This document shows, piece by piece, positions 1 to 11,518 of a stretch of DNA of 64,000 bases (the stretch's first letter is position 1; each line of letters begins with the position of its first letter). Location of the stretch: contig JBBELK010000003.1 of NCBI GenBank assembly GCA_037783545.1, positions 3,224,001 to 3,288,000 on the forward strand. The letters run 5' to 3'. The translations under genes were made by a program, and so were the position numbers. This stretch comes from Henricia sp. BOLD:AAB3569 (taxonomy: Eukaryota > Echinodermata > Asteroidea > Spinulosida > Echinasteridae). Under the pieces are notes generated by a model. That model saw only the letters and a list, made by a program, of their open reading frames with translations, ran no database searches and was not told the DNA's origin.

Positions 1-902
1 GATCTGCAGGATTTGCATCCGATGTTTATACCCATTTCTGGAGATAAACAATGAATTATCGACCAACACCAAAACAAGAACCAAACAAGGAGCATTAGTA
101 AATAAACCTCTCATCTACTGTACAGAATCTCAACACAAAACAGGATAATAGCTATTCTTATACGGTATCTTACAAAATGTTGCATAAATAATAATTTCAA
201 TAAAATTAAGATAAAACTGTACAGCTTTTTCACAAACGAGAAAATGAAATGTCGAGACCAAACTGACATGTTCCTGGAAAAAAACGAGACCAGTCTCACT
301 GTACCATGACAAAATGTGACGCAATGTTGTTTACAATCACAAATACACGTACTTCAAAATCAAAAACGTTCAAAAACAGTAAAAGCTACATTTTTATGAG
401 ACGTTGTATTTGGTTCTGACCGGCAGTTAAATCTACTTATCTTTTATAAACCCAAAAAAAATCGAAATCGCCTGTGGATGTTTCTACGAAGGAAACAGAG
501 TTCACAATTAAAGAAATGTACTGCAGGCGTTTGAAGATTTGAGTTCAAGGATGAATTGCTACGGACGGTGGTGCACACACAGCGGTTGTACGGTGCCAAA
601 ATCCTCGCGTACTCTTGGCAATGTGACCCGGGGTCGGTCGGGGTCCCCAGCGTGCAGAGACTCGGTCAGTCTATTTTGGTTTGGAGTTCAATGTTGTTCA
701 GTTCGTGTCTGGGCCGACGTGATAAGAACCGACCAAATAAAAAACCATCGGTTACTTCTATTTTCGTGGAATAAGTGAAAACAGAATCGCCTAGGCACGT
801 TTTCAAGTCTTTTTACTTCCTCTTTCGCGGCTAGTTTTATAACAGTCAAACGAGGCAGCTGGTTTTCAAGGTTTTCACAGTTTGTTTTGGTGAGGGGTTG
901 TT
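1..902 (-). other. SoxC 3' flank, probable 3' UTR
   Basis: This is AT-rich sequence downstream of the stop codon. No AATAAA or ATTAAA poly(A) signal was found by eye in gene orientation (TTTATT or TTTAAT on the plus strand), so the transcript may end beyond the left edge of the window. Long 3' UTRs are common for SoxC genes. Small open frames on either strand here have no recognisable domain. An ATTTGCAT octamer word lies at 11-18. Confidence 0.55.
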
Positions 903-1196
903 TTAGTTCGTGCAGGTTGAAATGAGGGAAGCAAAACTGGTGTCGAGCCAATCTCCCTGGATCATCTCACTCACCTCAGGTGTCATGTAGTCTGGAAACT
1001 CGAAATGTGAACCGTTACTGCTGCACGAGTCCAAGGGGCTCAGGTCATCCGTCAAGGAGCCCAGATCCTGCAGGGCTCCAAAGTCAAAATTGGGCCATGT
1101 TGACGTGAAGAATTCCTCCGTGAGGCCGGCGAGTTGGCTGTTGGTTGTCTGGACATTGTTCAAGTCCGTTGTGTGAGTACTGTTGTTGTTGATAGG

Positions 1197-1228
<32 letters not shown>

Positions 1229-2099
1229 GCTGCTGCTGCTGCTGTTGTAGGTGGCGATGGTGGTGAAGATGATGGTGATTTTGTTGGACAACCGGGGCAG
1301 GTGCGATCCGTTGGTGGTGAACTTCCGGCTGTGGTTTAATGCACACATCCACATAATGATCATCGTACATACTCCGGGCGTCTACGGGTGAGTCCGGCGT
1401 GGATCCAGTGGGACTGGACGGCACTTTAGCGGTCGCAGGCGGCGTGAGTTGCGTCGAGCCCAGGTCGATGGCTTTACTCGCCTTGATACTGTCCCTGAAT
1501 TTCTTATCGATGGTCAGTTTGAGTTTGGGCACTCTGTCGGCTTTGCTGTGATGATGCCGTGAAGACGAGTTCTTGCTCTTGCTCTTGGACGAGCTGTGTT
1601 TGTGTTTGGTGACGCTACCGCCGTTGCTTCGTGCCGTGTTGTCCTGCTTAGCGGCCGGCTTCGCCTTCTTTCTTGGTCGGTACTTGTAGTCCGGGTACTC
1701 CTGCATGTGCAGCAGCCGGAGCCGTTCAGCCTCCTCCACAAAAGGGCTCTTCTGGCTATCATTCAGTGTCTTCCACCTCCGTCCAAGTCGCTTCGAGATC
1801 TCGGCATTATGCATCTCAGGTTGGGTCTCCATGATCTTACGTCTCTCGATCTGAGACCACACCATGAAGGCGTTCATGGGCCGCTTGATGTGGCCATTGT
1901 TGGCCTTCCAGTTGGTCTGGCAGATGTCTTCGGAGATGTCCAGGGTGGACTGCTGGAGGATGGCGCCCAGATCGATCCCGGACATGCTGCTCAAGTCGCT
2001 AGTACTCGATGTGCTGCTCTCCGGTGAGCTGGGACCGCTACTGCTGTTACTAGACTGGGTGCTGCCGAAGGGGCTCAAGCTTTGCGTCTGAGGTACCAT
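903..2099 (-). CDS. SoxC: SoxC-group HMG-box transcription factor (Sox4/Sox11/Sox12-like), single exon
   Basis: 398-residue protein. A sequence-specific DNA-binding HMG box spans about residues 70-148 (plus-strand 1656-1892) and carries the RPMNAFMVW motif at 73-81 and a basic RPRKKAKP tail. The N-terminus (1-60) is Ser/Thr-rich and low in complexity. A Lys/Ser/His-rich basic segment follows the box (about 160-200). A His-rich run and 17 glutamines (285-301) come next. The acidic, hydrophobic C-terminus (about 365-398, with [13 protein letters not shown] and GDWLDTSF) resembles the conserved SoxC transactivation domain. That domain and the box type support SoxC over SoxB, D, E or F. SoxC genes are typically intronless, which fits one uninterrupted frame. 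The start is fixed by an in-frame TAA at 2103-2105, two codons upstream, and a strong ACC-ATG-G context; the stop is TAA at 903-905. Known SoxC proteins act in the nucleus in neural and mesodermal progenitors; that role here is by homology. Group confidence is high, ortholog naming slightly less so. Confidence 0.96.
1197..1247 (-). repeat. Polyglutamine (CAA/CAG) microsatellite inside SoxC
   Basis: There are 17 consecutive Gln codons: in the coding direction one CAA, five CAG, then eleven uninterrupted CAA. It follows a His-rich stretch and precedes an Asn-rich one. The pure CAA run is likely to vary in length between individuals. The repeat lies between the DNA-binding and activation domains, so modest length change should be tolerated (inference). 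Confidence 0.95.
1656..1892 (-). other. HMG-box domain of SoxC
   Basis: This segment encodes residues about 70-148, the three-helix minor-groove-binding fold that recognises A/T-A/T-CAA-A/T-G sites. Diagnostic SRY-related residues are visible: [10 protein letters not shown] at the start, [10 protein letters not shown] in helix 2, and [10 protein letters not shown] at the end. No frameshift or missing core residue is seen. Confidence 0.95.
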
Positions 2100-2480
2100 G
2101 GTTTACACTCACAGTCACAACAAACTGAGGTATATACGGTGATGGAATACACGACACACTACACCTCGTTCACTAGGCACAGGTGTAATGCTTATCACGA
2201 TAGCTAGATCACAGGTTGACTGATTCACACATGTACGTCTGCCCCTCACGGAGCGCTGGTTGCTATATTAATGCATCATACGGCGTGTTCGTCCGATTTT
2301 TACATCACTTTTAAAAATGCATGTACCGATTGGCCGCGTACAAACTATCCAAAGCACGAGCACATGCGACATCACGTCTGGTGAAGGCGAACAGCCAATC
2401 AGCGTGTGAGGTCACGCGTAAACCACGCCCCCAGTGGGCGGTGCTTACGGGTTATTATGATAATCCTCTGCCATAAAGAA
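2100..2480 (-). promoter_or_regulatory. Putative SoxC promoter-proximal region
   Basis: Read towards the gene, the region holds a CCAAT word (plus-strand ATTGG, 2329-2333), another CCAAT in the opposite sense (2395-2399), and GC or CACCC-like boxes (CCACGCCCCC at 2423-2432 and GGGCGG at 2436-2441). Two TATA-like words are present, TAATATA (plus-strand 2264-2270) and TTTAAAA near 2310-2320. The first would predict a start near 2235-2240 and a 5' UTR of about 140 nt. Motifs are seen directly; promoter function and the start site are inferred. Confidence 0.5.
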
Positions 2481-5400
2481 GCCACTGTTTGGAGTGACTC
2501 ACGCATGATACGTGTGCGTCTCGGAATGCCATGCGGCTTGGCCAGTGTGTACACATGTATTATGCACATGTAAATAATTATGTCGTACATGTCATTGCGA
2601 GTGTAGACATGTACTGAACATGGACATTTCACACGAACATGCAATTCAATATAAATATAGTATTGCATGCAATCCCATATAAATTTATATTTGAAATTAC
2701 TTTAATTATATCTGTGTGTTTATTCGTAGGTGGCGTTGTACCTCTGTGGTTTTGCAATACATGTACATTGTCAACACGACTGTGCGTGTATACAGAATGT
2801 TTATTTACAAGATATAAACAATTGTTGGGAACTTGGGACAAGTAAAAACATGGACAGGCCGGACTTTTCCCCCAACCATGGAGGAATGAACCTTCCTCCA
2901 TGCCCCAACACAATGTCCTTTTTGCCAGGGACAGCGTTGCAATACAACCCGTGAAAGATTTAAGACCCATCGCCCACGTTTTTGACACTTTCATTTAGTA
3001 AGAAGTTTCCAAATAAAATCGTGAGTTTCTTTCCCATCCTTTCTTCAGTTCCAAATCCACAATAAAGTTTTGGGGGACCCCAAGACGAACCCGGAAAACT
3101 CCCTGCGCCCCTCGTTTGGGTATAAAGTTTTATTTCGCCGGCAGAGCTCTAAAATTTGAGGAGCTATAAAACGTTAGTGTTTCTGGGGCCAGGTGGCCCG
3201 GTGGTGATGTGTAACGAGAGCGTAGCCTAACCCTGACGCCAGGCGGCGCAATAGCGTGTTGACGGGCGGGCTCAGCGCTGCGATGGCCCCGTATGGTACC
3301 CTTCATGCACACGGTCGGGGTTATAAGGGTCACGGTCTTCAAACTGATTGGAATCCACGTGTGACTCGCCCAAGGTTACCCCAAATAAACAAGTGGTCCA
3401 AGTTGCCACATAAGCGTCCTCCAGATTTTAACTTTCAATACGGTCAAAAAAGGAACAGTTTTCGTTCTTGAGAAACGTCTCCTTTAGTGATGCCAAACGT
3501 CTTGGGGTGTTTTTGTGTGCATTTGGTCATAATTTGTATACCTCTATTTGAAAAAGTGAGCGTTTATTTTGATTATGTTGATCCGATACTCGAAAATCAA
3601 TTTTAAAGGCCTAAAGGTAACTTTGCGACTTGCGTTCACACACATACGTCAGCGAAGTGTGACTATCTATATGTCATGACCGATACACCCACATTGTTAG
3701 CTGAGTGACTCGGCCAACTTTAGAAATCAGCTTCAGTCATTACTCGGCCACTTTTGAAATGCGTTCACACTTTGCGTGTATTGACCCTTTGTACCGGCAG
3801 CCATGACAGGGGGAAGGTTTTCATATTTAAATGATGTGACAATAGGTCCACGAAGTGCCTATACTCGTGCATGACACACGGTGACCATGGTGACTGCCCC
3901 CTGTCATGACCGCCCATGAAAAGGGTCTATTCATAACTGGTCATGACCAAAGGCATATTATGTGTGAGCACGCCCTAAGATGTAGATTAGTTGCACCTGA
4001 CGCCATGTTGGTGGCCGGGTGTCCACATTTAGATAATAGAACAGGTGAGGTACTGTGCCGTGCAAATAGTCTATTGTGCTTCACACAGCAATGATATACC
4101 TGACACCCTAGATTTTGGATGCAATATCAAAATTCTGCACGTTGATTGTCTAACTATACAAATCCGTAGATGTTCATGCCAACAAAAGTTCCTTTGCCGT
4201 TCCTTTCACACTAATCTTCGAGGGTGAGGTTTTTATCGCGTACAATACCCTGTATCTTTCACCCTAGTGTGCTGATGAAATACGCAATTATTGCATCGTT
4301 CTGTATCAGATAACCACCTATATCCCTCTGAAAACAGCCCCTTAATTTCCTGCAATTCCCCCGTGCCGACACGGCCTGGGCTCCGCGTTGGTACCACGAC
4401 ACCAACTTCCTTGTTAGGCCTACACTGGAAGAAATAAACCAGGTTGCAGGCTCTTACCTGCTCCTAAAAGCAGTGCGATTTAACTGATCCTCAATAAATC
4501 GTGGTATGCAGTAACATTTTAATAGACTGCAAAGATGCCCTATTTGTGAGTGAACATACTTCTTGCGGAAACTGATTTTGAAAAAAATAAAAAGCACAGA
4601 AGTTTAACCCCTATCAGATTACGTACTTTTTAACCTTGTTAAAACCAGGAAATTTGCCGAGGAACACGACAAAAAAATACGGTTTGTGTCTTGGAAAGTG
4701 AAAGATTTCTATGAAAGGGATCGGATGGTAACATTTCGGATTCGATTCGGATATTTGGGAGTTTTATTTCCCTCTCTCCATTCTGTTAGAAGGTCGCGTG
4801 CCATGCAGAGTGGCACAATGCCCCCTCGCGAGCCCCTCATGAATAATTCAATACCCGTGGCGTCTGTGGGCGGAGTCTCTGCTTAGCGGGCACGTGGCGG
4901 GTCTTATGGGGGTTAATGATTGGCACTCGAGCGTGGTACCGGTTTCTTTTGGGGAGTCACGATTTCGGGGGTTTTGGTATCTACGAAACGGGCAAGAGGG
5001 GGCTGTTCCAGGCACTGTACGCACTCCTACTGCTTAACCCAAAGGCCGTGCATGAACACAACAAAGCTTACCTTTAAATCCAACTTTTCGGAACCAACTT
5101 TCTTCTTCTGAATCTAGACTCTTTTCCTGAATATATGAAAAGATAATTACGACGACTTAGGTTTCAGTTTGTAGAAAGCTGTCCAAAACATTAAAGTTAC
5201 TCCAAAATAGCCCGCATGTTTTCTATATCAAATTTCATTCCACACTGTAGGCCTACCCGTCTGATATCCCTATTTTAAATGAAAATGTTCTTGAGAAAGT
5301 TTCCCACCATAATCGGTATTTCGCGATTGCATTACTGAAAACATTAAATGCAATGAAGAGTAATTCTGAGGGCACCCTGCAAAATGTATCTACTGATAAC

Positions 5401-5492
5401 ATTTTGTTTGAAAAAAAACATGAAATGCCTACAAATCCATCTTTTGTGGGGAAATCTCACATGAATAGGCCTTATCTCTCTTAATGTAAAAT
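2481..5492. other. Non-coding intergenic DNA upstream of SoxC
   Basis: No convincing exon is seen. It contains a cluster of ACATGT words (about 2550-2625), a small hairpin made of ATGGAGGA and TCCTCCAT (2878-2901), and an inverted pair CATGACAGGGGG and CCCCCTGTCATG (about 3803 and 3897). These suggest a decayed fold-back repeat at about 3640-3990. TAGGCCTA occurs at 4415-4422 and 5248-5255. All open frames are shorter than 125 codons and lack recognisable domains. Confidence 0.6.
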
Positions 5493-5640
5493 AATGTAAA
5501 AGCACGACAAAAGAGTGGAAATCACTCTAAATCACTCGAGGCTATAGAATGGAAATCACTCTAAAAACGGAGCCATATAAGGGACAACTCGAAAAATAAT
5601 TCACTATTTTGAAGAGTGAATTTTTTACTCTTTTACATTT
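5493..5640. repeat. Degenerate fold-back element
   Basis: AATGTAAAAG (5493-5502) is inverted as CTTTTACATT near 5631-5640. Two direct copies of TGGAAATCACTCTAAA lie inside (about 5515 and 5551), together with AGAGTGAATT. This looks like an old MITE. No clear target-site duplication is visible. Confidence 0.4.
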
Positions 5641-5673
5641 AGAGAGTATTCACGCAGAAATAATTATAATCAA

Positions 5674-5834
5674 GTTCCCTGAATCACTTCTGTGAAATGT
5701 AACATGCTGATTCGGACTGTACCAGACTATTTCTGCGTTTCAAGCCTCGTCTTTGCAACGAGGCTTGGAACGCATTCGTAGTCTGGTTCCCTCCCAATCA
5801 GCAAATTGCACTTTACAAAATTGATTCAGGGAAC
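5674..5834. mobile_element. MITE-like inverted repeat, 161 bp
   Basis: The ends are inverted: GTTCCCTGAATC at 5674-5685 and GATTCAGGGAAC at 5823-5834. A second inverted pair (CTGATT..ACCAGACTA and TAGTCTGGT..AATCAG) and a central AAGCCTCGT / ACGAGGCTT hairpin follow, so most of the element can fold. It has no coding capacity and its transposon superfamily was not recognised. Confidence 0.6.
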
Positions 5835-6284
5835 ACGACTGGCAAGCAATCCCACACACAAACCACTTGCTTTCAACACGTCTATACACGCAGAACAAAT
5901 ATGACTATTTCAAAAACATCTACTCATTTTAAGCTTTCCGATTTCCACATATCTTTGTTTAATATTTGATAGGGCACTACAGTACAGAGAGAATTCTTTC
6001 AAATTGAATGCTTCTGAAATGAACGTTCGTCGTGGCAGCATCTTAATAATGCAGGAAAGCGTAGTGTGGTATTTTGGCTGTTATTGTCATGTTAATACGT
6101 CCCCAAGGGCGGGCTAAGAGGTCAACAAACGGTAACTGGTTTATAGTTTGGGTGAAGAAAGTGCAAACGTATATAAGTTGTACCTTTGTGATTTAAGTTC
6201 AATGCCTGATTTGTTTCCATCGCAAGTTAGGAGAGTTGGGCAGTGGTGGCGAGATGTGGTTTGAATTGGTACATTATACAAACT

Positions 6285-6450
6285 ACACTTGTCACATGCA
6301 TATCGCAAATAACATCGCACGATACATCGCACGCCCGCACAATACATGACATCGCAATTAACATCGCAGGCAACACCACAAACCACAAGTCCCATCACAG
6401 ACTATATCACAAGCTACGTCACAAGTCGCATCACAGACAACGTCGCAACT
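6285..6450. repeat. Degenerate ATCGCA minisatellite
   Basis: About ten imperfect repeats of an ACATCGCA-type unit spaced 10-20 bp, drifting into CATCACA and CAACACCACA variants. The units are too diverged for a CRISPR array, and no gene is seen. Confidence 0.6.
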
Positions 6451-6689
6451 TATAGTCAAATGTGAGTTTCAGAAGAGTATTAATGTTAGACTTTAGCCTG
6501 ATAATAGACCGATTTATGATTCTTTTCTACCACAAACAGCTCGGTAGTTTAATTAATTTTCGATATCACTTTGCAACAACTCCGACGAAAAAGAACTAAC
6601 AAGACACCTGTTTCGCATCAATCCCCGACAAGACATTTTGCCGTATAGACATAAAAACTCAGTATTTGCCAAACAAGGTAAACTGACAG

Positions 6690-6890
6690 GTTTATAAGGG
6701 TTTATCCCTCTGTATGGCTTGCTAAGCTCACTTGATATAGCCAATCCCAATCAGTGAGGAACAACTGCACTACCGTGATTCGAGACGACCAGTTGGCTTC
6801 ATAGCTCAATGGGTGTCTGCACGTTAAACAGAAGGTCCGTGGTTCGAATCCCGGTGGAGCCAAGTTGCTTTTCACTGCGTCCAGATTTTG
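6690..6890 (+). mobile_element. Interspersed repeat with tRNA-like core, copy 1
   Basis: The core at about 6797-6863 begins GGCTTCATAGCTC, contains box-B-like GGTTCGAATCC, and ends GGTGGAGCC. The first and last seven bases of the core can pair like an acceptor stem (with one G-U). The D-arm is collapsed, so it is not a working tRNA. About 100 bp upstream and 30 bp downstream are shared with the inverse copy at 36518-36690, which shows that the unit moves as a longer repeat. Confidence 0.65.
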
Positions 6891-9339
6891 TATCAGGTTT
6901 AGAAAACAGGCTTGCAACTTTTAACAAATATGACCATTGTCCCACAATGACACGCATGGGGTGTGTTTTCTTTCCACCCAGAAAAATGGGGAAAACAAGA
7001 ACACACCTGTTGGGACGGGCTATTCCGATATGAAAGATCGCACATTATCAATAGCGCACGTCGTGCCAATCAAAAGGAATATGGATTTAACCTTGCGTTG
7101 CATGAATTGGTGAGGGTGAAGATGGTTTCGGGTATAACAATAACGGGGAGACAGTGCCGTAACAGAGACGACTGTAGCTGGCTGGCCGGCCATTCAAAGC
7201 AAAAACACCGCGCCCTTGAAAGCTGTTTCGCGCTTGGGCGGAACCCGTGCGGAACGTGCGTCGGTCGCGAGCCACGAACAATCGTGTAAAAAAGAAAACA
7301 AAATAGAGTTGTGATGAAGGTCGAGGAAAGGAAAAGGACAGGGCAGTGCACCCCAACATTGCAGCTGGGCTAAGGAAACGTTTCCTCTAGGTTTTTCTCT
7401 TGGATGTAACATCCAAGACTATTTTGATTTCAGAAAAAAGTAAAAATGTGTGGTGCTTTGTTGAAAATGTAACACCGCTCGCACAGTAGGCGTGCACCAA
7501 AGCTTGAATTTATAACTCTAAAAACAGTAATTTTTCTTAGAGAAAGTGAAAAGCACGGTAATGTTGACCGGTATGATTTATAAGACACCAGTGGCGTAAC
7601 AGGTGGGGCACAACACAACTCCTGTCAAACTCGCATGGGGCAACGAAGGCCGGGATAATTAGGGTCCCCCGCCTAACATCTGGCTATAGATACGATCGTT
7701 ATTACAAAAACTGGGATAAACTCGTGAAATGTAAACGGAAGCTTAATGTAATTGCAGGAAAGAAAACTTATTAGCGATTCAAATGTTTGGCTTTTCTTTC
7801 TTGCGAAAAAAAAAATCACGATAAACATTTCCTTCAAATTTGTAACGAACGTCAGGCTAGACCTCACAAAAACATTTATGAGTGCATTTGCACTTTATCT
7901 ACCAAAAGGTGGCTATTTTTCCAGAGGGATGCAAAACGCTAACCACACCGGCATGTTTACTTTTACATTGATAAGTTTTCGTGTTACTGCATGCATACAA
8001 GTGCAAAGTGTGATTAAACATCTGTGCATTTTTCATTCCGTAAGAAGAGATGGAGATAAAAGCCAATAGTGTTATCGAGTCCAGTTTCAGGAAAAGAATG
8101 CGTATTCAACAAGATGTGTGTGTGGCCTATAGGAGCGGTTTTAATAACAGCTATATTATCTTTTGTTGTCCCACAACGGCATGTGCCAATTGAATACATT
8201 ATTTTTTTCTCAAATAAATTGTAAAAAGCGGATGTAGAGTTCACGGGGTGTACTTCGCGAAAAGGGGATAAATATGGGGTAATAAATCATTCGCCTTTTT
8301 TTTTATCTTGACTGTATAGGTGTTGTTACTTGGTACTTGTTGGTAGTCGATATTATCAATGAACACGAGCAGGATACGGAGCGGACCGGGGACCAATAAT
8401 GCGCCCGTCACCTGCCTCAAAATCCGGCACCGCCCACGGGTCTTTCCAGCAAGTACTTTCGTTTCTTCGGTGTGTTTCGTTAGAGTGAGCCCACTTAACG
8501 ACCAGGGCTAACAATTAACAGGGTAAAAGGTGGTTTTTAAGGGGAAAGGCCGTTACACCGAGAAAGAAAATGGCTTAATTTAAAAATTACTGCGTGAATC
8601 GGTATGGTGTGAAGACACGACGAAACTCATCGAAGCAAACGGTCCCTGTTCCCAATTCCATGCATGTCTCATGACAGTATTTTACCACATGTTTTGCAAA
8701 GTTTTAGAATCATATTATTCTAGCAAATCTCTAAGATTTTCAAAGGAAACTTGAAGGGAAAATAGTTCGGATAGCCTATATACAGTGTTGCAAAGTCGTC
8801 AGAAACGCAAGAAATCTTCATTTATATAAAACAAAATATACCAAAATATACATTTACTAAGTTAACTTTCAGTCAACAAATTGACCAGAACACCAACCCA
8901 ATATTTTGATTCGATTTCCGGTCATTCACCAAAGGCTTCCGCTGTTTTCTCAGTTGGTCAAATAAAATATTTCCACCCAAAACGGTTACAAAGGTGGGGG
9001 TTTGCCAAGGCCGGGCGAAAACAGGGACCGGGGGACTTAAATTGTCGACAAAATTACGAGTACACCACTCGACGCCTTGACAGATGTTCAAGATGCTCGT
9101 GATGAGGACTTATCATATATAACAAGCTTAAGAGAAAATGTTGTCTTGTCTTCTAAGAATGTTGTCAAGCACGCGAGAATAAATTATCGCCTCGATGTTC
9201 AAAATTAAAAAAGGAAATCCACCGTTTAGAAACTCAGAAAAGGACTCGGACTTTAATCCCTTTGATTGTATGGGGACCGGGCAAACATTTTAATGTATGC
9301 ATGCGGTTTGGGGTAGTTCAATAGGGTCGCGCGCCGGCC
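6891..9339. other. Non-coding intergenic DNA
   Basis: Nothing protein-like is seen. A CpG-rich patch (about 7140-7280), a short CTTGGATGT/ACATCCAAG hairpin (7401-7419) and A/T-rich stretches are present. Confidence 0.5.
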
Positions 9340-9480
9340 ACGTGTCTAGCGGACCGGCGTGCGCCAAAATCTATTCATGAAATATGGGTGGAGGCAACGG
9401 GGCTGGCACCCCATGGGGTCCTGAATGCTGATTGGCTGAGGTGGAATCTAATGACCTCCAAATATAGCTCCCGTCGCTAG
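9340..9480. promoter_or_regulatory. Candidate cis-regulatory block
   Basis: A short CpG-rich, low-repeat patch within AT-rich DNA. It contains CACGTG (E-box), a CTATTCATGAAATATGG word and GATTGG (inverted CCAAT). Regulatory function is inferred only from composition. Confidence 0.2.
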
Positions 9481-11448
9481 GGGAACAAGTTCTGGTGGTA
9501 TAGCATTCGACCACTAGACAGCAAGTCTGGGTTTTCGTCTACAGATCAGAACAAATTGGAACAAAAAATACCAAATACCAAAAACATTTGGCTTAAACAA
9601 AAGATAGAGTATACATGATTTGTAAACTGGCAATTGAAAGCCTTTGTCGAGAAAACTATCTTGTAGAAATGTCAGCCTGAAGCATGGTTTTTGTGCATGA
9701 ATGAATGGTTTCAAAAACCGCCTACAGGCGATCTTTGGAGATTTAAATAGTTTCGTCATTTTTCTCATGAATGGGGGCACTTCAGACGAAATAATTTCAC
9801 AGGATGACTATACTACCATTACCATCTTGATAACAAGTAAGCTTTTATATAATAATTTAATCATTTCTTTGGAGGGTAATTACCAAATTGGACCCTTACC
9901 TTTAACAAACAGTGTATATAGTCTATAGCTGGGTTCGGCTAGCATTATTTGGAGTCATAGTCTGTTTGTATGAATGAAATCCAAATCAGATCTCTGTTCG
10001 ACGATAGAAAGAGAGAAACTTGACAGGTGCAAATTATCAGGAAATTGTCAATACGAAATTATATTTTTGTTTGTCACGGATAAAAAAAGAGGAACTTTTC
10101 CGGGTCTTTTTTGTGATTTCCCGTTGTTTAAAAATGTTCCCTAAAGTACCAGGAACCATTGCCCCCAGGGGTAGATAATCATTGGGTTTATCAACAAGGA
10201 TATATCTGCTTAAATGTTTTGGTAGGTCAGTGTCAACATAATTATACCCCCCCCGGGTCCTTACAAAATGCGTTTCCCCCTGATAATGAACCCTTTTATA
10301 GGGTGTAAGAGGCGTCACCCAAAATCATGTAAGTTTAGGGAATCCCCAAATTTTTACAGAACCCTGGTTTCCTGCAGATGTTGTGTTTAAGCGAACATTT
10401 GATGTTTGCAAAAATGTTGACATAAAAAAATGTTTTGTCAACTGCATGTCCAAGAATCACGTTGCCCCAAGAATTCAACGAAATTATATCTCGAATTATC
10501 AATACATAGGCATACATTTCCCCTTTGCCATATTATCAGTGCAACGAAAACGCTATATTTAAACTGCAGTTTTGAAGCAATAATTTAGAATTTTTTTTAT
10601 GCTTTACCATGAGCCAAAACCGAAACACCCAGAAAGAAATGAAAACACCGATAAAATAACGTTTCCTTCCGATATCAGACTCGACAATTAAACAGCAGGA
10701 AAATAATTTACACTTCCCTCGTGGGAATTTCATTTGGACGAAATCCCAACATGTTTAAGCAATGTGCATTAATTTATTTCTGCTATTGAAACAGAAAGTT
10801 AGCTGGACAATGTCTTTTCTGCGGAAACGCTGCCAACATTGATTGTACGTTTCTATGGTAAGAGCAAATATTTTCGCACGCAAACTGCGACAGTGCGCTC
10901 GATTAGCAATAAAGTTCTTTGAGCCTAGAAAATTGTTTCTGGAAAATGCTTAATTGCTTTTTCTCTGAGATTTAAAAGAAATTGTGTTATTGATTCGTTT
11001 ACTTGGAATTTGAAACTGGCATGCAGCCATGTGGAAATCCACATAATGTGGATTTGTGCTATAGTGCTACAAGAGTCAAACGTGCATGGAATGGTATTTT
11101 ATTGCCGCAACGACGCGCGTTTCGCGATCCGCGTACCGAGGCGACGCATCTTGCGCGCGTACGTCGCTCAACCAATTAAATAGCTGCATCTGCCTGGAGT
11201 AATTTATATAACATTAACAGGTGCATGCCATGCAGACATTAAAGTTGCACTGCCCGTGTTTGGGCCGATTTGGGCGTACAATTTTTTTTTTAAAGTTAAA
11301 TAGGTATTTTTCTAGAATAGAAAAAGTTATCAGCTTTCATTTGGTACCAAGAACGTAAAAATCCGTCAAGGATTAATGCCAGTCGATTAAAAACAAGAAA
11401 TGATTAAAAGGCTGGCAGGTCATTTAATCGACAGGGTTATGACGTAAA
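9481..11448. other. Non-coding intergenic DNA
   Basis: AT-rich with no supported gene. A conspicuous CpG-dense island of about 65 bp at 11106-11170 (many CGCG steps, E2F-like TTTCGCG) stands out against its surroundings. Confidence 0.5.
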
Positions 11449-11518
11449 TGTACATGTGCGCGTACATGTGTACATTGTACACATACTATGTACATATGAG
11501 CGTACGCGCACATGTACA
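11449..11518. repeat. 70-bp fold-back with perfect 17-bp inverted ends
   Basis: TGTACATGTGCGCGTAC at 11449-11465 is repeated as its exact reverse complement at 11502-11518. The interior is also rich in TACATGTGTACA-type palindromes. Short open frames on both strands here mirror one another because of the inversion. Confidence 0.8.

Noticed and set aside
1160-1363. Poly-Asn frame overlapping the SoxC polyQ tract
   Set aside because: Alternative-frame reading of the CAA/CAG repeat.
1596-2027. 143-codon plus-strand frame opposite SoxC
   Set aside because: Antisense shadow of the conserved HMG-box coding sequence.
6797-6863. Functional tRNA-Asn gene
   Set aside because: The D-arm is collapsed and the T-stem is mismatched. 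The sequence recurs with shared flanks at 36.5 kb, so it is a repeat.
10037-10318. 93-codon minus-strand frame (VHYQGETHFV..)
   Set aside because: No family recognised and no start, splice or promoter context.
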